Positions 1 through 8,840 of a DNA stretch of 64,000 nt are shown piece after piece. The notes under the pieces are model-generated. The model worked only from the letters and a program-made list of their open reading frames with translations. It was not told the DNA's origin and ran no database searches. Position numbers and translations under genes: made by a program. Every line of letters starts with the position of its first letter. The first letter of the stretch is position 1. The stretch comes from Caballeronia megalochromosomata (lineage in GTDB: Bacteria; Pseudomonadota; Gammaproteobacteria; Burkholderiales; Burkholderiaceae), in contig LRBF01000268.1 of assembly GCA_001580565.1 (NCBI GenBank), forward strand, positions 1 through 64,000. The letters are read 5' to 3'.

Positions 1-2214
1 ACGTCCAACGTGAGCTCGCTCTCGACAGGCATGAGCACGGTCACGTCCAACGTGAGCTCACTGTCCACCGGCCTCAGCACGGCGACCTCCGGCATCGCGT
101 CGCTGTCGACGGGCATCGATACGCTTTCGACCTCGACTTCGAGCGCAGTGGGTTCGCTGTCGACGGGTGTCAATTCGCTGTCGGTCGCGTTGGACAACAC
201 CGTCCAGTACGACCCGGGTCGCGAGAGCGTGACCTTCGGCACGCCCGGCACGCCCGTTACGCTCAAGAACGTTGCGCCCGGCACGATAGATGCCAACAGC
301 CTCGAAGCGATCAACGGCTCACAACTCTTCGCGACCGCGCAAAGCGCCGCCGACGCACTGGGCGGCGGTTCGACCGTGGACGCCGACGGCAAGATCACGA
401 AACCGACCTACAAGTTCACCGACGGTTCGACGTCCTACACCGTCGGCGACGCGCTCGACAACCTCGACGGCCGCGTCACGCAGAACACATCGGACATCAG
501 CATCATCGACACGACGCTGAGCACGATCAACAACGGCGGCGGAATCAAGTACTTCCACACCAACTCGACCCTGCCGGATTCGTCCGCGCTCGGCGTCGAT
601 GCGGTGGCTATCGGTGGCAACGCGAGCGCGACTGCGGATAACGCCGTCGCGCTCGGCTCCAACTCGGTGGCGGATCGGGCGAACACGGTATCGGTAGGCG
701 CGGAGGGCTCGGAGCGTCGGATCACGAACGTCGCGCAGGGCAACGATCCGACCGATGCCGTCAACGTCTCGCAACTGACTTCGACGATCTCGTCGAGCCT
801 GGCAGGCGTAGTGACCTACGACGATTCGACGCGCAGCCGAATCACGTTGCATGCCGCAGATCCGCAAGCGCAGGTCACGATCGACAACGTGGCCAAGGGC
901 AAGGTCGACAAAACAAGCCACGAAGCGATCAACGGCTCGCAACTCTTCGCGACCGCGCAAAGCGCTGCCGACGCACTGGGTGGCGGATCAACCGTGGACG
1001 CCGACGGCAAGATCACGAAGCCGACCTACACGTTCACCGACAATTCGGCGTTCAACAATGTCGGCGACGCGCTCGAAAACCTCGACGGCCGCGTCACGCA
1101 GAACACGTCCGACATCACCACGATCAACAACACGCTGAACGACATCAACACCGGCGGCGGGATCAAGTACTTCCACGCAAATTCGACGCTGGACGATTCG
1201 TCCACGGCCGGCGCGGAATCCGTCGCGATCGGCGGCAACGCGCAGGCGAGCGCGAACAATGCGATCGCGATCGGCAGCAACGCCCAGGCCACCGCGCAGA
1301 ACTCGATCGCACTCGGCTCGGGCTCGGTGGCGAATCGGGACAACACGGTGTCGGTGGGCGCGAAGGGCGCGGAGCGTCAGATCACGAACGTTGCTGCCGG
1401 CATCGAGGATACCGACGCCGTCAACGTGTTCCAGTTGAAGCAGGCGGGACTCATCAATGGCGACGGCTCGTCAAAAACCGCCGTGACCTATGACAACGGA
1501 GCGGATGGCAAGCCCGATTATTCGAGCATCACGCTCGGCGACGGCACCAACACTACGGTCATTCACAATGTCGCGGACGGCGTCGCGGGCTCGGATGCCG
1601 TGAACGTGAATCAGATGAACGCCGCGTTGGACCGCGTGACGAATATCGCGGAGAGCGGGGGCAATCCGTTGTTCGCGGCCGACGGTGATCGCACCACGGA
1701 GGTCGCCAGCGCCACCGGCACGCACGCCACCGCAATGGGTGCGAACGCGGTTGCGAGCGCGGACAATTCCGTCGCCCTCGGTGCAAACTCGGTGGCTGAT
1801 CGGGCCAATACGGTGTCGGTCGGATCGGCGGGCAACGAACGTCAGATCACGAACGTCGCCGACGGCAAGCTGGACACCGACGCCGCCAACGTCCGGCAAT
1901 TGAATCTGGCATCCGCGCAGGCGCAAAGCTATACGGATTCGCGTATCGCCGGCGTGCAGAGCCAGATCAACAACGTCGCCAGCACGGCTTACGGCGGGAT
2001 CGCCGCGGCGATGGCCGCAGCGGGATTGCCGCAGCCTACCGCTCCGGGCAGGACGATGGTGTCGGTCGCCGGCGCGCGCTATGCGAGCGCGTCCGGTGCG
2101 GCGATCGGTATCTCGTACGTGACGCGGGACGATCGATGGGTCGTGAAGGCATCGGGCAACACCAGCAGTTCCGGCAACGTCGGGTTTACCATCGGCGCGG
2201 GTCACCAGTGGTAA
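1..2214 (+). CDS. Trimeric autotransporter adhesin (YadA-like), 5'-truncated
   Basis: C-terminal 737 residues of a YadA-type trimeric surface adhesin; the reading frame is open from base 1, so the signal peptide and N-terminal head lie outside the window. It begins with Ser/Leu/Thr-rich coiled-coil repeats (SSLSTG...), followed by alternating head-type repeats (AIGGNA.., ALGSNS..) and neck motifs (ITNVA..TDAVNV.QL, four copies), and ends in a four-strand YadA membrane anchor of about 70 residues finishing with GHQW and an aromatic last residue, as expected for outer-membrane insertion. Two modules of about 206 residues are nearly identical. Proteins of this family mediate adhesion or autoaggregation; the ligand cannot be told from sequence. 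A strong terminator follows. Confidence 0.9.
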   Translation, partial: TSNVSSLSTGMSTVTSNVSSLSTGLSTATSGIASLSTGIDTLSTSTSSAVGSLSTGVNSLSVALDNTVQYDPGRESVTFGTPGTPVTLKNVAPGTIDANSLEAINGSQLFATAQSAADALGGGSTVDADGKITKPTYKFTDGSTSYTVGDALDNLDGRVTQNTSDISIIDTTLSTINNGGGIKYFHTNSTLPDSSALGVDAVAIGGNASATADNAVALGSNSVADRANTVSVGAEGSERRITNVAQGNDPTDAVNVSQLTSTISSSLAGVVTYDDSTRSRITLHAADPQAQVTIDNVAKGKVDKTSHEAINGSQLFATAQSAADALGGGSTVDADGKITKPTYTFTDNSAFNNVGDALENLDGRVTQNTSDITTINNTLNDINTGGGIKYFHANSTLDDSSTAGAESVAIGGNAQASANNAIAIGSNAQATAQNSIALGSGSVANRDNTVSVGAKGAERQITNVAAGIEDTDAVNVFQLKQAGLINGDGSSKTAVTYDNGADGKPDYSSITLGDGTNTTVIHNVADGVAGSDAVNVNQMNAALDRVTNIAESGGNPLFAADGDRTTEVASATGTHATAMGANAVASADNSVALGANSVADRANTVSVGSAGNERQITNVADGKLDTDAANVRQLNLASAQAQSYTDSRIAGVQSQINNVASTAYGGIAAAMAAAGLPQPTAPGRTMVSVAGARYASASGAAIGISYVTRDDRWVVKASGNTSSSGNVGFTIGAGHQW
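304..1208 (+). repeat. Internal tandem duplication in the adhesin gene
   Basis: Bases 304-590 and 922-1208 are near-identical copies in register at a constant offset of 618 bp (206 codons). Both encode AINGSQLFATAQSAADALGG through GGGIKYFH. The second module then carries one additional 14-residue head repeat. In-frame duplication of stalk modules is a common way for such adhesins to change length. Confidence 0.85.
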
Positions 2215-2242
2215 GCGCCTGACCTGGCATCCGGGTCGCTGA

Positions 2243-2280
2243 GATCGGTCGTCGCAGTGACTGCGTCGGCCGATTTTTTT
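2243..2280 (+). terminator. Rho-independent terminator after the adhesin gene
   Basis: A 15-bp stem (2243-2257 with 2259-2273, with G-U wobbles) is followed by seven T residues at 2274-2280, 28 bp after the adhesin stop codon. Confidence 0.85.
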
Positions 2281-2323
2281 CATGCGCGCGCTTCGCCCCC
2301 CGCGTATCCCTGGCCGAAAAATC

Positions 2324-2334
2324 TGCCTTACAAT
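2324..2334 (+). promoter_or_regulatory. Putative GntR operator overlapping a -10 element (autoregulation)
   Basis: TGCCTTACAA at 2324-2333 is identical to the core of the palindrome at 3125-3145. It overlaps TACAAT (2329-2334), a good -10 hexamer, about 36 bp before the GntR start codon. A repressor bound here would block its own promoter. This is inference from the shared 10-mer. Confidence 0.45.
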
Positions 2335-2369
2335 CGGTCTCCACCCTGACAAGTACGTCACGTCCGAAC

Positions 2370-3062
2370 ATGAACGAGCGGAAGACATCCGGCCTCGCCG
2401 ACCGGATCTACAGCGATATCCTCAACAGCATCATGGAAGGCGAGTTCAAGGAGGGCGACCGGCTCCTCACCGAACATGCACTGGCCGAACGGTTCGCGAC
2501 CTCGCGCCCGACCGTGCGCGAAGCGCTCGCGCGGTTGCGCGCGGACGGCATCATCGTGACGCGACGCGGCTCTGGGACGATCGTCGGACGCCGCCCCGAT
2601 CCGGATGTACGCCGTTTCGCGCCGCTGGAAACGCTGTCGGACATCCGCCGCTGTTATGAATTTCGCATCGTGATGGAGTCCGGCGCGGCTGAATTCGCCG
2701 CCGTCAAGGCCGAGGAAGACGATATCCGCGCTATTCAGGACGCGTGGGATCAACTCGAACGCGTCGTCGCATCGCAGCAGGGCATCGGCGCGGAAGACGA
2801 TTTCGCCTTTCATCTCGCGGTGGCGCGCGCGTCGAAGAATCACTTCTTCATCACCATGCTGTCGTCCATCGAGGGACAGGTGGCATTCAGCATGAATCTG
2901 TCGCGCAATCTGTCGATCGTGAAGACGCTCGAACGCCAGCGTATCGTTCAGCGCGAACATCTCGACGTACTCGAAGCGATCCGCGCGCGCGACCCCGAAG
3001 GTGCCGGGAAAGCGATGAAGGCGCATCTGGAAAACGCGGTCGACCGCATGTTCGGCAACTAG
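2370..3062 (+). CDS. FadR-subfamily GntR transcriptional regulator
   Basis: 230 residues. The N-terminal winged helix-turn-helix (about 10-75) has the GntR signature: LADRIYSDILNSIMEGEF, then LTEHALAERFATSRPTVREAL and RRGSGTIVG. The C-terminal all-helical FCD ligand-binding domain (about 85-225) carries the usual polar metal or acid-binding residues, such as FHLAVARASKN. Such regulators usually repress transport and catabolism of organic acids or sugar acids and are released by the substrate. It lies 570 bp upstream of the ABC importer operon on the same strand, and both upstream regions share a 10-mer, so local control of the importer is the simplest reading. The effector is unknown. Confidence 0.85.
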   Translation: MNERKTSGLADRIYSDILNSIMEGEFKEGDRLLTEHALAERFATSRPTVREALARLRADGIIVTRRGSGTIVGRRPDPDVRRFAPLETLSDIRRCYEFRIVMESGAAEFAAVKAEEDDIRAIQDAWDQLERVVASQQGIGAEDDFAFHLAVARASKNHFFITMLSSIEGQVAFSMNLSRNLSIVKTLERQRIVQREHLDVLEAIRARDPEGAGKAMKAHLENAVDRMFGN

Positions 3063-3124
3063 CCCCGCGTCTGGCGGTTGTCACACAACATTGACGTCAG
3101 CGCGCTAAAAGTCTTCATCAGTTG

Positions 3125-3145
3125 CAAAGTTGCCTTACAACTTTG
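3125..3145 (+). promoter_or_regulatory. Perfect palindromic operator, likely for the GntR regulator
   Basis: Arms CAAAGTTG (3125-3132) and CAACTTTG (3138-3145) form a perfect 8-bp inverted repeat around the 5-bp spacer CCTTA. The geometry fits FadR-type GntR dimers, and TGCCTTACAA is repeated in front of the GntR gene itself. It lies about 490 bp before the importer start codon. Confidence 0.55.
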
Positions 3146-3278
3146 AGCTATGTGGCCGCTGCTTCGTTTTGAGCACGGGCGGACGCGCGGCGTCACTAAC
3201 GCTGGAAGCCTCGGCTCGCGCCGCGCAAATCGCTCCGCACATAACCAACGCCATTCAAACTTGCCGACGAAACCCGAG

Positions 3279-3319
3279 GTAAACGCCAGTTAAATGCGAG
3301 GTAACAAGTTAGGTAACAA
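3279..3319 (+). repeat. Short repeats GTAACAA with 12-bp period
   Basis: GTAACAA at 3301-3307 and 3313-3319 are exactly 12 bp apart, preceded by the related GTAAAC (3279-3284); a further GTAACA lies at 3393-3398. The same heptamer with similar spacing occurs upstream of flhD (42643-42697). Binding factor unknown. Confidence 0.5.
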
Positions 3320-3419
3320 CCGCTCGGGGTATCTCCCGAGACAGCTTGCAAAGCGCTATCGGCAGAGGAAAAAGGGTGCTTGCGCTGTTTCGGTAACAGC
3401 CTCGAAGGTTCCGATTTGC

Positions 3420-3449
3420 TTGACATCCTATGACTCTGTTAGCTATTTT
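3420..3449 (+). promoter_or_regulatory. Sigma70-like promoter for the ABC importer operon
   Basis: A perfect -35 TTGACA (3420-3425) and a -10 TATTTT (3444-3449) are separated by 18 bp. Predicted transcription start is near 3456, giving a leader of about 180 nt before the substrate-binding protein gene. Confidence 0.6.
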
Positions 3450-3634
3450 TCAGCATCCGGTCGCCACGAGGACGCACGCGCAACGAGACACGCACCATTC
3501 AAGGCGCCCGCAAGCGGCGCGCAGACGGATCAGAACGAAGCACAAACAGGCCGGCGATCGACACAATCGACAACATCGACGATTCGACCGGACCTTTTCC
3601 CGACCACTGGTTGTGAGAGAAGTGAGGAGACAAA

Positions 3635-4807
3635 ATGGCTTTCAAAGCGGGACTGTCAGTGAAACTGGCGGCGGTTTGCGTCGCGGTCGGCGCGGCCTTC
3701 GGCATGGCTGCGGCACATGCGGCCGATCCGGTATCGATCAATATCGTCGACGTCGCGGGTAATCTGCAACTGACGCAAAAGGGCTTCGAGGCGTTCAAGG
3801 CGAAATACCCTGATCTCGTTTCCAGCATCACCTTCACGAACGCGCCCGCACCGCAACTGCCGGGCAAGATCAAGGCGATGCAGGCGGCGGGCCGCTCGGA
3901 CATCGACCTCGTCGTGACCGGCACCGACGCGCTCGCGGCCGGCATCCAGCAAGGCCTGTGGGAAAAACTGCTTCCCGATAACGCGAAGGCGTTCCCCGGT
4001 GTGCTCGACAAGTACGCGCCCGGTCCGCGCAAGATGCAGGACATCGCGCAGGGCTACGGTCTCGAAGTGACTTACATGCCCGCGGGTCCGCTGCTCGAAT
4101 ACAACCCGGCCAAGGTCACCGACGTTCCGAAGACGCCGGATCAACTGCTTGCGTGGTGCAAGGCGCATCCGAACAAGCTGATCTACGCGCGCCCCGCGAA
4201 CTCGGGCCCGGGCCGCACTTTCCTGATGGGCCTGCCGTACGTGCTCGGCGACAAGGACCCGATGGACCCGGTCAACGGCTGGGACAAGACCTGGGCGTTC
4301 CTCAAGCAACTGAATGACTGCATTCCGTACTACCCGGGCGGCACGTCGGCCGTCATGAAGGAACTGGGTGAAGGCACGCGCGACATGACCGTCACGGTGA
4401 CCGGCTGGGACATCAACCCGCGCGCGCTCGGCATCGTGCCGGCGGAGTTCAAGGTGGCCGCATTCGACAACATGACCTGGGTGAACGACGCCCACTACAT
4501 GGTGATCCCGAAGGGCGTGCCGAAGGAAAAGCTCGACGTGCTCTACAAGCTGATGAACTTCATGCTCGAGCCGGCGCAGCAGGCGCTGACCTATGACGAT
4601 GGTTACTTCTACCCGGGCCCGGCGGTGAAGGACGTGCCGCTCTCGATGGCGCCCGCGAAGAGCCAGGAAGTCATCCAGAAGTTCGGCCGGCCCGAGTACG
4701 CGAAACTGCTCGCTGATCGTCCGCACGTCCTGCCGCTCAATGCGCAGGCAATGGTCGCGGCATTCCAGAAGTGGGACCGCGAAATCGGCGCGGCCAAGAC
4801 CAAGTAA
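3635..4807 (+). CDS. ABC transporter periplasmic substrate-binding protein (family 1 type)
   Basis: 390 residues with a clear Sec signal peptide (positively charged start, hydrophobic core, cleavage near AHAAD at about residue 30). The mature protein resembles extracellular solute-binding family 1, the group serving PotABCD, Fe3+ and thiamine-type importers. GAGGAG sits 6 bp before the ATG. It is the first gene of an operon with an ATPase and two permeases, so it captures the substrate in the periplasm. The substrate is not decidable here: the transporter subunits look polyamine/anion-like, while the trailing aldose epimerase hints at a sugar or sugar derivative. Confidence 0.85.
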   Translation: MAFKAGLSVKLAAVCVAVGAAFGMAAAHAADPVSINIVDVAGNLQLTQKGFEAFKAKYPDLVSSITFTNAPAPQLPGKIKAMQAAGRSDIDLVVTGTDALAAGIQQGLWEKLLPDNAKAFPGVLDKYAPGPRKMQDIAQGYGLEVTYMPAGPLLEYNPAKVTDVPKTPDQLLAWCKAHPNKLIYARPANSGPGRTFLMGLPYVLGDKDPMDPVNGWDKTWAFLKQLNDCIPYYPGGTSAVMKELGEGTRDMTVTVTGWDINPRALGIVPAEFKVAAFDNMTWVNDAHYMVIPKGVPKEKLDVLYKLMNFMLEPAQQALTYDDGYFYPGPAVKDVPLSMAPAKSQEVIQKFGRPEYAKLLADRPHVLPLNAQAMVAAFQKWDREIGAAKTK

Positions 4808-4830
4808 GTCGGCGTAACACAGTGATGAGA

Positions 4831-4860
4831 CGGCGACGTTCCTGGCAAGGAGCGTCGCCG
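4831..4860 (+). other. Intercistronic stem-loop between binding-protein and ATPase genes
   Basis: A 13-bp stem (4831-4843 with 4848-4860, one G-U pair) closed by a GGCA tetraloop, with no T-run. Such hairpins after binding-protein genes typically stabilise the upstream mRNA or partly attenuate transcription, so that the binding protein exceeds the membrane subunits. Confidence 0.6.
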
Positions 4861-4888
4861 CTTGTACACCCAAGGGCACGAAATCGTC

Positions 4889-5965
4889 ATGAAGCACACT
4901 TTTGAGCAGTTGCGCCTCGACTCCGTGTCGCGCAGCTTCACCAACGCGGAAGGGCAACAGCTCGCGGCGTTGAAGGGCCTCGATCTGAACATTCAGCGCG
5001 GCGAGTTCATTGCGCTGCTCGGGCCGTCGGGCTGCGGCAAGTCGACCGCGCTGAACTGCATCGCCGGATTGCAGCCGCTGACCGGCGGCGGCATCTGGCT
5101 CGACGAGAAGCGTATCGACGTGTTGCCGCCCGAAAAGCGCGGCTTCGGCATGGTTTTTCAGAATTACGCGCTCTTTCCGCACATGTCGGTGCTGGACAAC
5201 GTCGGCTTCGGTCTGAAGATGCGCGGCATGCAGAAGTCGGAAGCGATCAAGCGCGCGAAGGCCGCCCTGCAACTCGTCCAGTTGATCGGCCACGACGCCA
5301 AGCTTCCCGGCCAGCTTTCGGGCGGCCAGCAGCAGCGTGTGGCGATCGCGCGCGCGATCGTCATCGAGCCGCCGCTCGTCCTGATGGATGAGCCGCTCTC
5401 GAACCTCGACACCAAGCTGCGCATCGAGATGCGCGCTGAAATCCGCCGCATCCACGGCAAGCTGGAGCGCGCGACCATCTACGTGACGCACGATCAGGAC
5501 GAAGCACTGTCGATGGCCGATCGCATCGTCGTGATGAAGGAGGGCGTCGTGCAGCAGGTGGCGTCGCCCAAGGAAGTCTATTCGCGGCCGAAGAATCTGC
5601 ACGTCGCGCGCTTCATGGGTTTCCGCAACGTCGTGCAGGCGACTCTGGAAGGCACGCAGGGCGAAGCCGTCGCGGTGAACGCGGGCGGCGTGCGGCTCAT
5701 CGGCACGCCGATGGAAGGCTTCGACAGCAAGCGCGTCGCAGTCGCCTTGCGCCCCGAAGACATGGAACGCTCGACGCCCGGTGCCGAGAACGCGTTCGAC
5801 GCGCACGTCGAAGTCGTCGAGTACGGCGGCCGCGATTCGCTCATCATCGTCAATACCGCGTTCGGCAAGCTGTGGGCGCGCATCGCGGGCGAATGCAGCG
5901 AAGGCGAGCGCATCACGCTGCGCGTCGCGCCTTCGAAGACGCTCATCTACGGAGAAGAAAAATGA
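4889..5965 (+). CDS. ABC transporter ATP-binding protein (PotA/UgpC-like)
   Basis: 358 residues from the ATG at 4889; an in-frame TTG at 4862 exists, but the ATG gives the family-typical N-terminus. Walker [11 protein letters not shown]-loop region [14 protein letters not shown], signature [14 protein letters not shown], Walker [12 protein letters not shown] and the switch His in YVTHDQDEA are all intact. A C-terminal TOBE/OB domain (about 280-355) is present, as in importers of the CUT1/PotA class. It energises uptake through the two downstream permeases; its stop codon overlaps the next start (ATGA). Confidence 0.9.
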   Translation: MKHTFEQLRLDSVSRSFTNAEGQQLAALKGLDLNIQRGEFIALLGPSGCGKSTALNCIAGLQPLTGGGIWLDEKRIDVLPPEKRGFGMVFQNYALFPHMSVLDNVGFGLKMRGMQKSEAIKRAKAALQLVQLIGHDAKLPGQLSGGQQQRVAIARAIVIEPPLVLMDEPLSNLDTKLRIEMRAEIRRIHGKLERATIYVTHDQDEALSMADRIVVMKEGVVQQVASPKEVYSRPKNLHVARFMGFRNVVQATLEGTQGEAVAVNAGGVRLIGTPMEGFDSKRVAVALRPEDMERSTPGAENAFDAHVEVVEYGGRDSLIIVNTAFGKLWARIAGECSEGERITLRVAPSKTLIYGEEK

Positions 5966-6825
5966 TCGCGCTTCCCGCGCAGCGTGATCCGAAGGGCTGG
6001 CTCGTAGCGCCCGCGCTCATCTTCATCCTTGCGCTGTTCATCTATCCGTTCGCCTACGGGCTGATGCTGTCCTTCAATCCGATGAACGGCGGCGGCGTCT
6101 GGGCGAACTACGTCACGTTCTTCACCGACTCGTCGATGTGGCCGACGATCATCGTCACGCTGAAGCTCGCCGTACCCGCGACGCTCATCAACGTCGGCGT
6201 GTCAGTGCCGGTTGCGTTCGCGCTGCGTCGCACGTCGCCGTGGCAGAAGTTCGTCACGACGCTGCTCGTCGTGCCGGTGACGCTCGGCACGGTGCTGATC
6301 GCCGATGGCATGCTGACGTACTTCAGCCCGAACGGCTGGTTTCCGCAGGCGTTGCAGGCGCTGCATCTCTATGGCGATGAAGTGCGCCTCACGCACAACT
6401 ACTGGGGCGTGCTGATTTCGCTGATCGTGTCGGGCTTTCCGTTCGCGTTTCTGCTGACGCTGTCGTACGTGACCGGCATCGACCCGACGCTCGCTCGCGC
6501 CGCCGCGACGCTCGGCGCGAGCCCCTGGCAACAGTTCCGACAGATCTATCTGCCGCTCCTGTTGCCCGGCCTCACGATGACCGCGTGCCTCTCGTTCGTG
6601 CAGGCGTTCTCGGTGTTTCCGTCGGCGGTGCTGCTCGGTGCGCCGGCCGGCCCGACGCGCGTGATCTCGATCGCCGCATCGGAAGCCGCGTTCGAAAGCT
6701 ACGATTACGCGCTCGCATCGACCATCGCGATCGTGATGGGCTTCGTGCAGTTGCTCGTCGTGGGCGGCATGCTCGGCGCGCGCCGTTTCTTCTATACGGG
6801 TCCGGTGACGGGAGGCAAGGGATAA
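5962..6825 (+). CDS. ABC transporter permease (first)
   Basis: 287 residues starting at the ATG that overlaps the ATPase stop codon by 4 bp, so translation is probably coupled. About six membrane helices. The cytoplasmic EAA loop, which docks to the ATPase, reads ARAAATLGASPWQQFRQIYLP (about 176-196). Inner-membrane subunit of the same importer, PotB/UgpA-like position. Its stop shares one base with the start of the second permease (TAATG). Confidence 0.88.
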   Translation: MIALPAQRDPKGWLVAPALIFILALFIYPFAYGLMLSFNPMNGGGVWANYVTFFTDSSMWPTIIVTLKLAVPATLINVGVSVPVAFALRRTSPWQKFVTTLLVVPVTLGTVLIADGMLTYFSPNGWFPQALQALHLYGDEVRLTHNYWGVLISLIVSGFPFAFLLTLSYVTGIDPTLARAAATLGASPWQQFRQIYLPLLLPGLTMTACLSFVQAFSVFPSAVLLGAPAGPTRVISIAASEAAFESYDYALASTIAIVMGFVQLLVVGGMLGARRFFYTGPVTGGKG

Positions 6826-7742
6826 TGACGACCGATAACCGCGCGGCGTCCGGCTGGCAGGCCGGCACGCTGACCGAATCCACGAACGGCACCGGCAAAC
6901 AGATGAAACAGCAAGTGAGCCTGCGCGACAGGCTATGGAAGTTCTTCGTCTGGACGACGATGGGCTTCTTCCTCGTCAACGTGCTGCTGCTGATCGCGAC
7001 CGTCGCCGTGAACTCGGTGGCGACGCGCTGGTTCGGCACGCTCCTGCCGCAGGGCTTCACGCTGCACTGGTACGCGCAGGCGTGGAGCGATTTCCAACTC
7101 TCGAGTGTGCTGCTCGTGACGCTCGAAGTGGTGGGCGCGGTGGTGCTGCTGTCCATCGTGCTCGGCGTGCCCGCAGCGTATGCGCTTGCCCGCGTGCAGT
7201 TTCCCGGCAAGCGTTTCGCGATGCTCGTGTTCCTGCTGCCGCTGATGGTGCCGCCCGTGACCTACGGCATCCCGATGGCGACGGTCATGTACAAGTTCCA
7301 TCTCGCGGGCACGCTCACCGGCGTGATTCTCGCGAATCTGGTGCCTGCGCTGCCGTTCGTCATTCTCGTGATGACGCCCTTCATCGAGCAGATCGATCCG
7401 AATCTCGAATCGGCCGCGCGCATCTTCGGCGCGAACACGTTCCGATATTTTCGCTACGTGCTGCTGCCGCTGCTCGTACCGGGCATGCTGGCCGCCGGCT
7501 TGCTCGTGCTGGTGCGCACCATCGGCATGTTCGAGCTGACGTTCTTCACCGCCGGGCCGACGACCCAGACGCTCGTCGTCGCGCTGTACTACGCGGTGTT
7601 CTCCACGGGCGTGCGCGCGCCGCAATCCATCGACGCAATGGCGATGATCTACATGGCCATTACGATGATCTGGGTGCTGATCGCGCTGCAGTTCGTGAGC
7701 CCGACTCAGCTCGTGTCGCGCGTGAAGGAACAGAAGCAGTGA
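6825..7742 (+). CDS. ABC transporter permease (second)
   Basis: 305 residues from the ATG at 6825, one base overlapping the preceding stop. The first 30 or so residues are polar and unlike the compact PotC-type start; an internal ATG at 6903 is an alternative start. About six membrane helices and an EAA loop (ESAARIFGANTFRYFRYVLLP). It forms the heterodimeric pore with the first permease. Confidence 0.88.
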   Translation: MTTDNRAASGWQAGTLTESTNGTGKQMKQQVSLRDRLWKFFVWTTMGFFLVNVLLLIATVAVNSVATRWFGTLLPQGFTLHWYAQAWSDFQLSSVLLVTLEVVGAVVLLSIVLGVPAAYALARVQFPGKRFAMLVFLLPLMVPPVTYGIPMATVMYKFHLAGTLTGVILANLVPALPFVILVMTPFIEQIDPNLESAARIFGANTFRYFRYVLLPLLVPGMLAAGLLVLVRTIGMFELTFFTAGPTTQTLVVALYYAVFSTGVRAPQSIDAMAMIYMAITMIWVLIALQFVSPTQLVSRVKEQKQ

Positions 7743-7784
7743 CGTTTGCCCGCGCGCGGGTACTTTTCATATCGAAGTCGTGCC

Positions 7785-8720
7785 GTGACCAAATTTCGTG
7801 AAGTCGTATCGTTGAGCGCCGAGGCGCGCCTGACCATTTCGAGCGGGCCGCATCTCATCGAGATCGCGCCGGCGGCGGGCGGGCGCATCACGCGCTTCGC
7901 CACGCAAGGCTCGCGCGGTTTGCAGGACTGGCTCGTGCCGGTGACGGCCGAGATCTGGCCGTGCGACGCGTGGCCCAAGGGCGGCAGCTATCCGCTCGTG
8001 CCGTTTTCCAATCGCGTGCGCGATGCGCGGTTTCCGGCGCCGGACGGGGCCGAGGTGGAACTCGCGACGTTTCCCGGCATGGCGCACGCGCTGCATGGCT
8101 TCGGCCAGTTCGCCGCCTGGAACGTCGAGCTTCACGAGGCGGATTGCATCGTGCTGCGCTACGTGCACGGCGAAGGCGAGCATGGCTGGCCCTGGGCATT
8201 CGAGGCCGTGCAACTGATCGAGGCGAATGCGCAGGGCGCGCGCCTGTCGATGCGCGTCGCGAACCGCTCGGGCAGTCCGATGCCCGTCGGCCTCGGCTTT
8301 CATCCCTACTTCGGCGCGCAGGAAGCCGAACTTCATACGACGACGCACTGGCGTCACGAAGCGGAGATTGCGATCGAGCCCACGGTCGAGCCGCCCGTGC
8401 ATCAGCATGTGCGGGAAGCGGAAGGTTACACGCGGTATCTGAGCGGCTGGGACGGCCGCGCCACGCTGCGTTACGCGGACGGCCGCACGCTCGAACTGCA
8501 AGCCGACGACGCCCTGAGCCACGTCGTCGTGCATTGTCCGGCCCAAGCGGGCTATCTGTGCGTCGAGCCGGTTTCGCACGTGAGCGACGGCTTCAACCTC
8601 GCCGCGCGAGGCCTGACCGGAACCGGCGTCGCCGTTATCGAGCCAGGTAGTGAAATACAGGCGTCGCTCGTGATGGCAGCCGGCGCGACCCCGGACCGGT
8701 GCGACGGCGGCGACGTCTGA
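7785..8720 (+). CDS. Aldose 1-epimerase family protein
   Basis: 311 residues from a GTG at 7785; a TTG at 7746 would add 13 residues, and neither has a strong ribosome-binding site. The galactose-mutarotase beta-sandwich fold is indicated by PLVPFSNRVRDARF (substrate-binding N-R pair), ALHGFGQFAAW (first catalytic-type His) and VGLGFHPYF (second His). Such enzymes interconvert alpha and beta anomers of aldoses. It follows the importer operon by about 40 bp, suggesting the transporter handles a sugar-like compound, but the link is contextual only. Confidence 0.8.
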   Translation: MTKFREVVSLSAEARLTISSGPHLIEIAPAAGGRITRFATQGSRGLQDWLVPVTAEIWPCDAWPKGGSYPLVPFSNRVRDARFPAPDGAEVELATFPGMAHALHGFGQFAAWNVELHEADCIVLRYVHGEGEHGWPWAFEAVQLIEANAQGARLSMRVANRSGSPMPVGLGFHPYFGAQEAELHTTTHWRHEAEIAIEPTVEPPVHQHVREAEGYTRYLSGWDGRATLRYADGRTLELQADDALSHVVVHCPAQAGYLCVEPVSHVSDGFNLAARGLTGTGVAVIEPGSEIQASLVMAAGATPDRCDGGDV

Positions 8721-8840
8721 CGCGCGCCTCCACACAGGCGCGCTCGCGAATCGCGGCACAGCGCGACGCATTCGCCGGCAACCGACCTCCGACGACGAGA
8801 CAAGCATCCCTGTTCATGGCGGCACCTCCAGATTCGTGTA

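Larger units (their letters stand above)
3063..3634 (+). other. 572-bp regulatory intergenic region before the ABC importer operon
   Basis: No convincing gene. Contents: an operator-like palindrome (3125-3145), GTAACAA repeats with 12-bp spacing (3279-3319), a short hairpin (CTCGGG/CCCGAG, 3323-3340), a sigma70-like promoter (3420-3449) and a leader of roughly 180 nt before the first importer gene. Short open frames here lack ribosome-binding sites and coding character. Confidence 0.6.

Noticed and set aside
3656-5806. 716-codon open frame opposite the ABC importer genes
   Set aside because: Spans the antisense of two well-defined genes (binding protein and ATPase) and has no ribosome-binding site or family signature.
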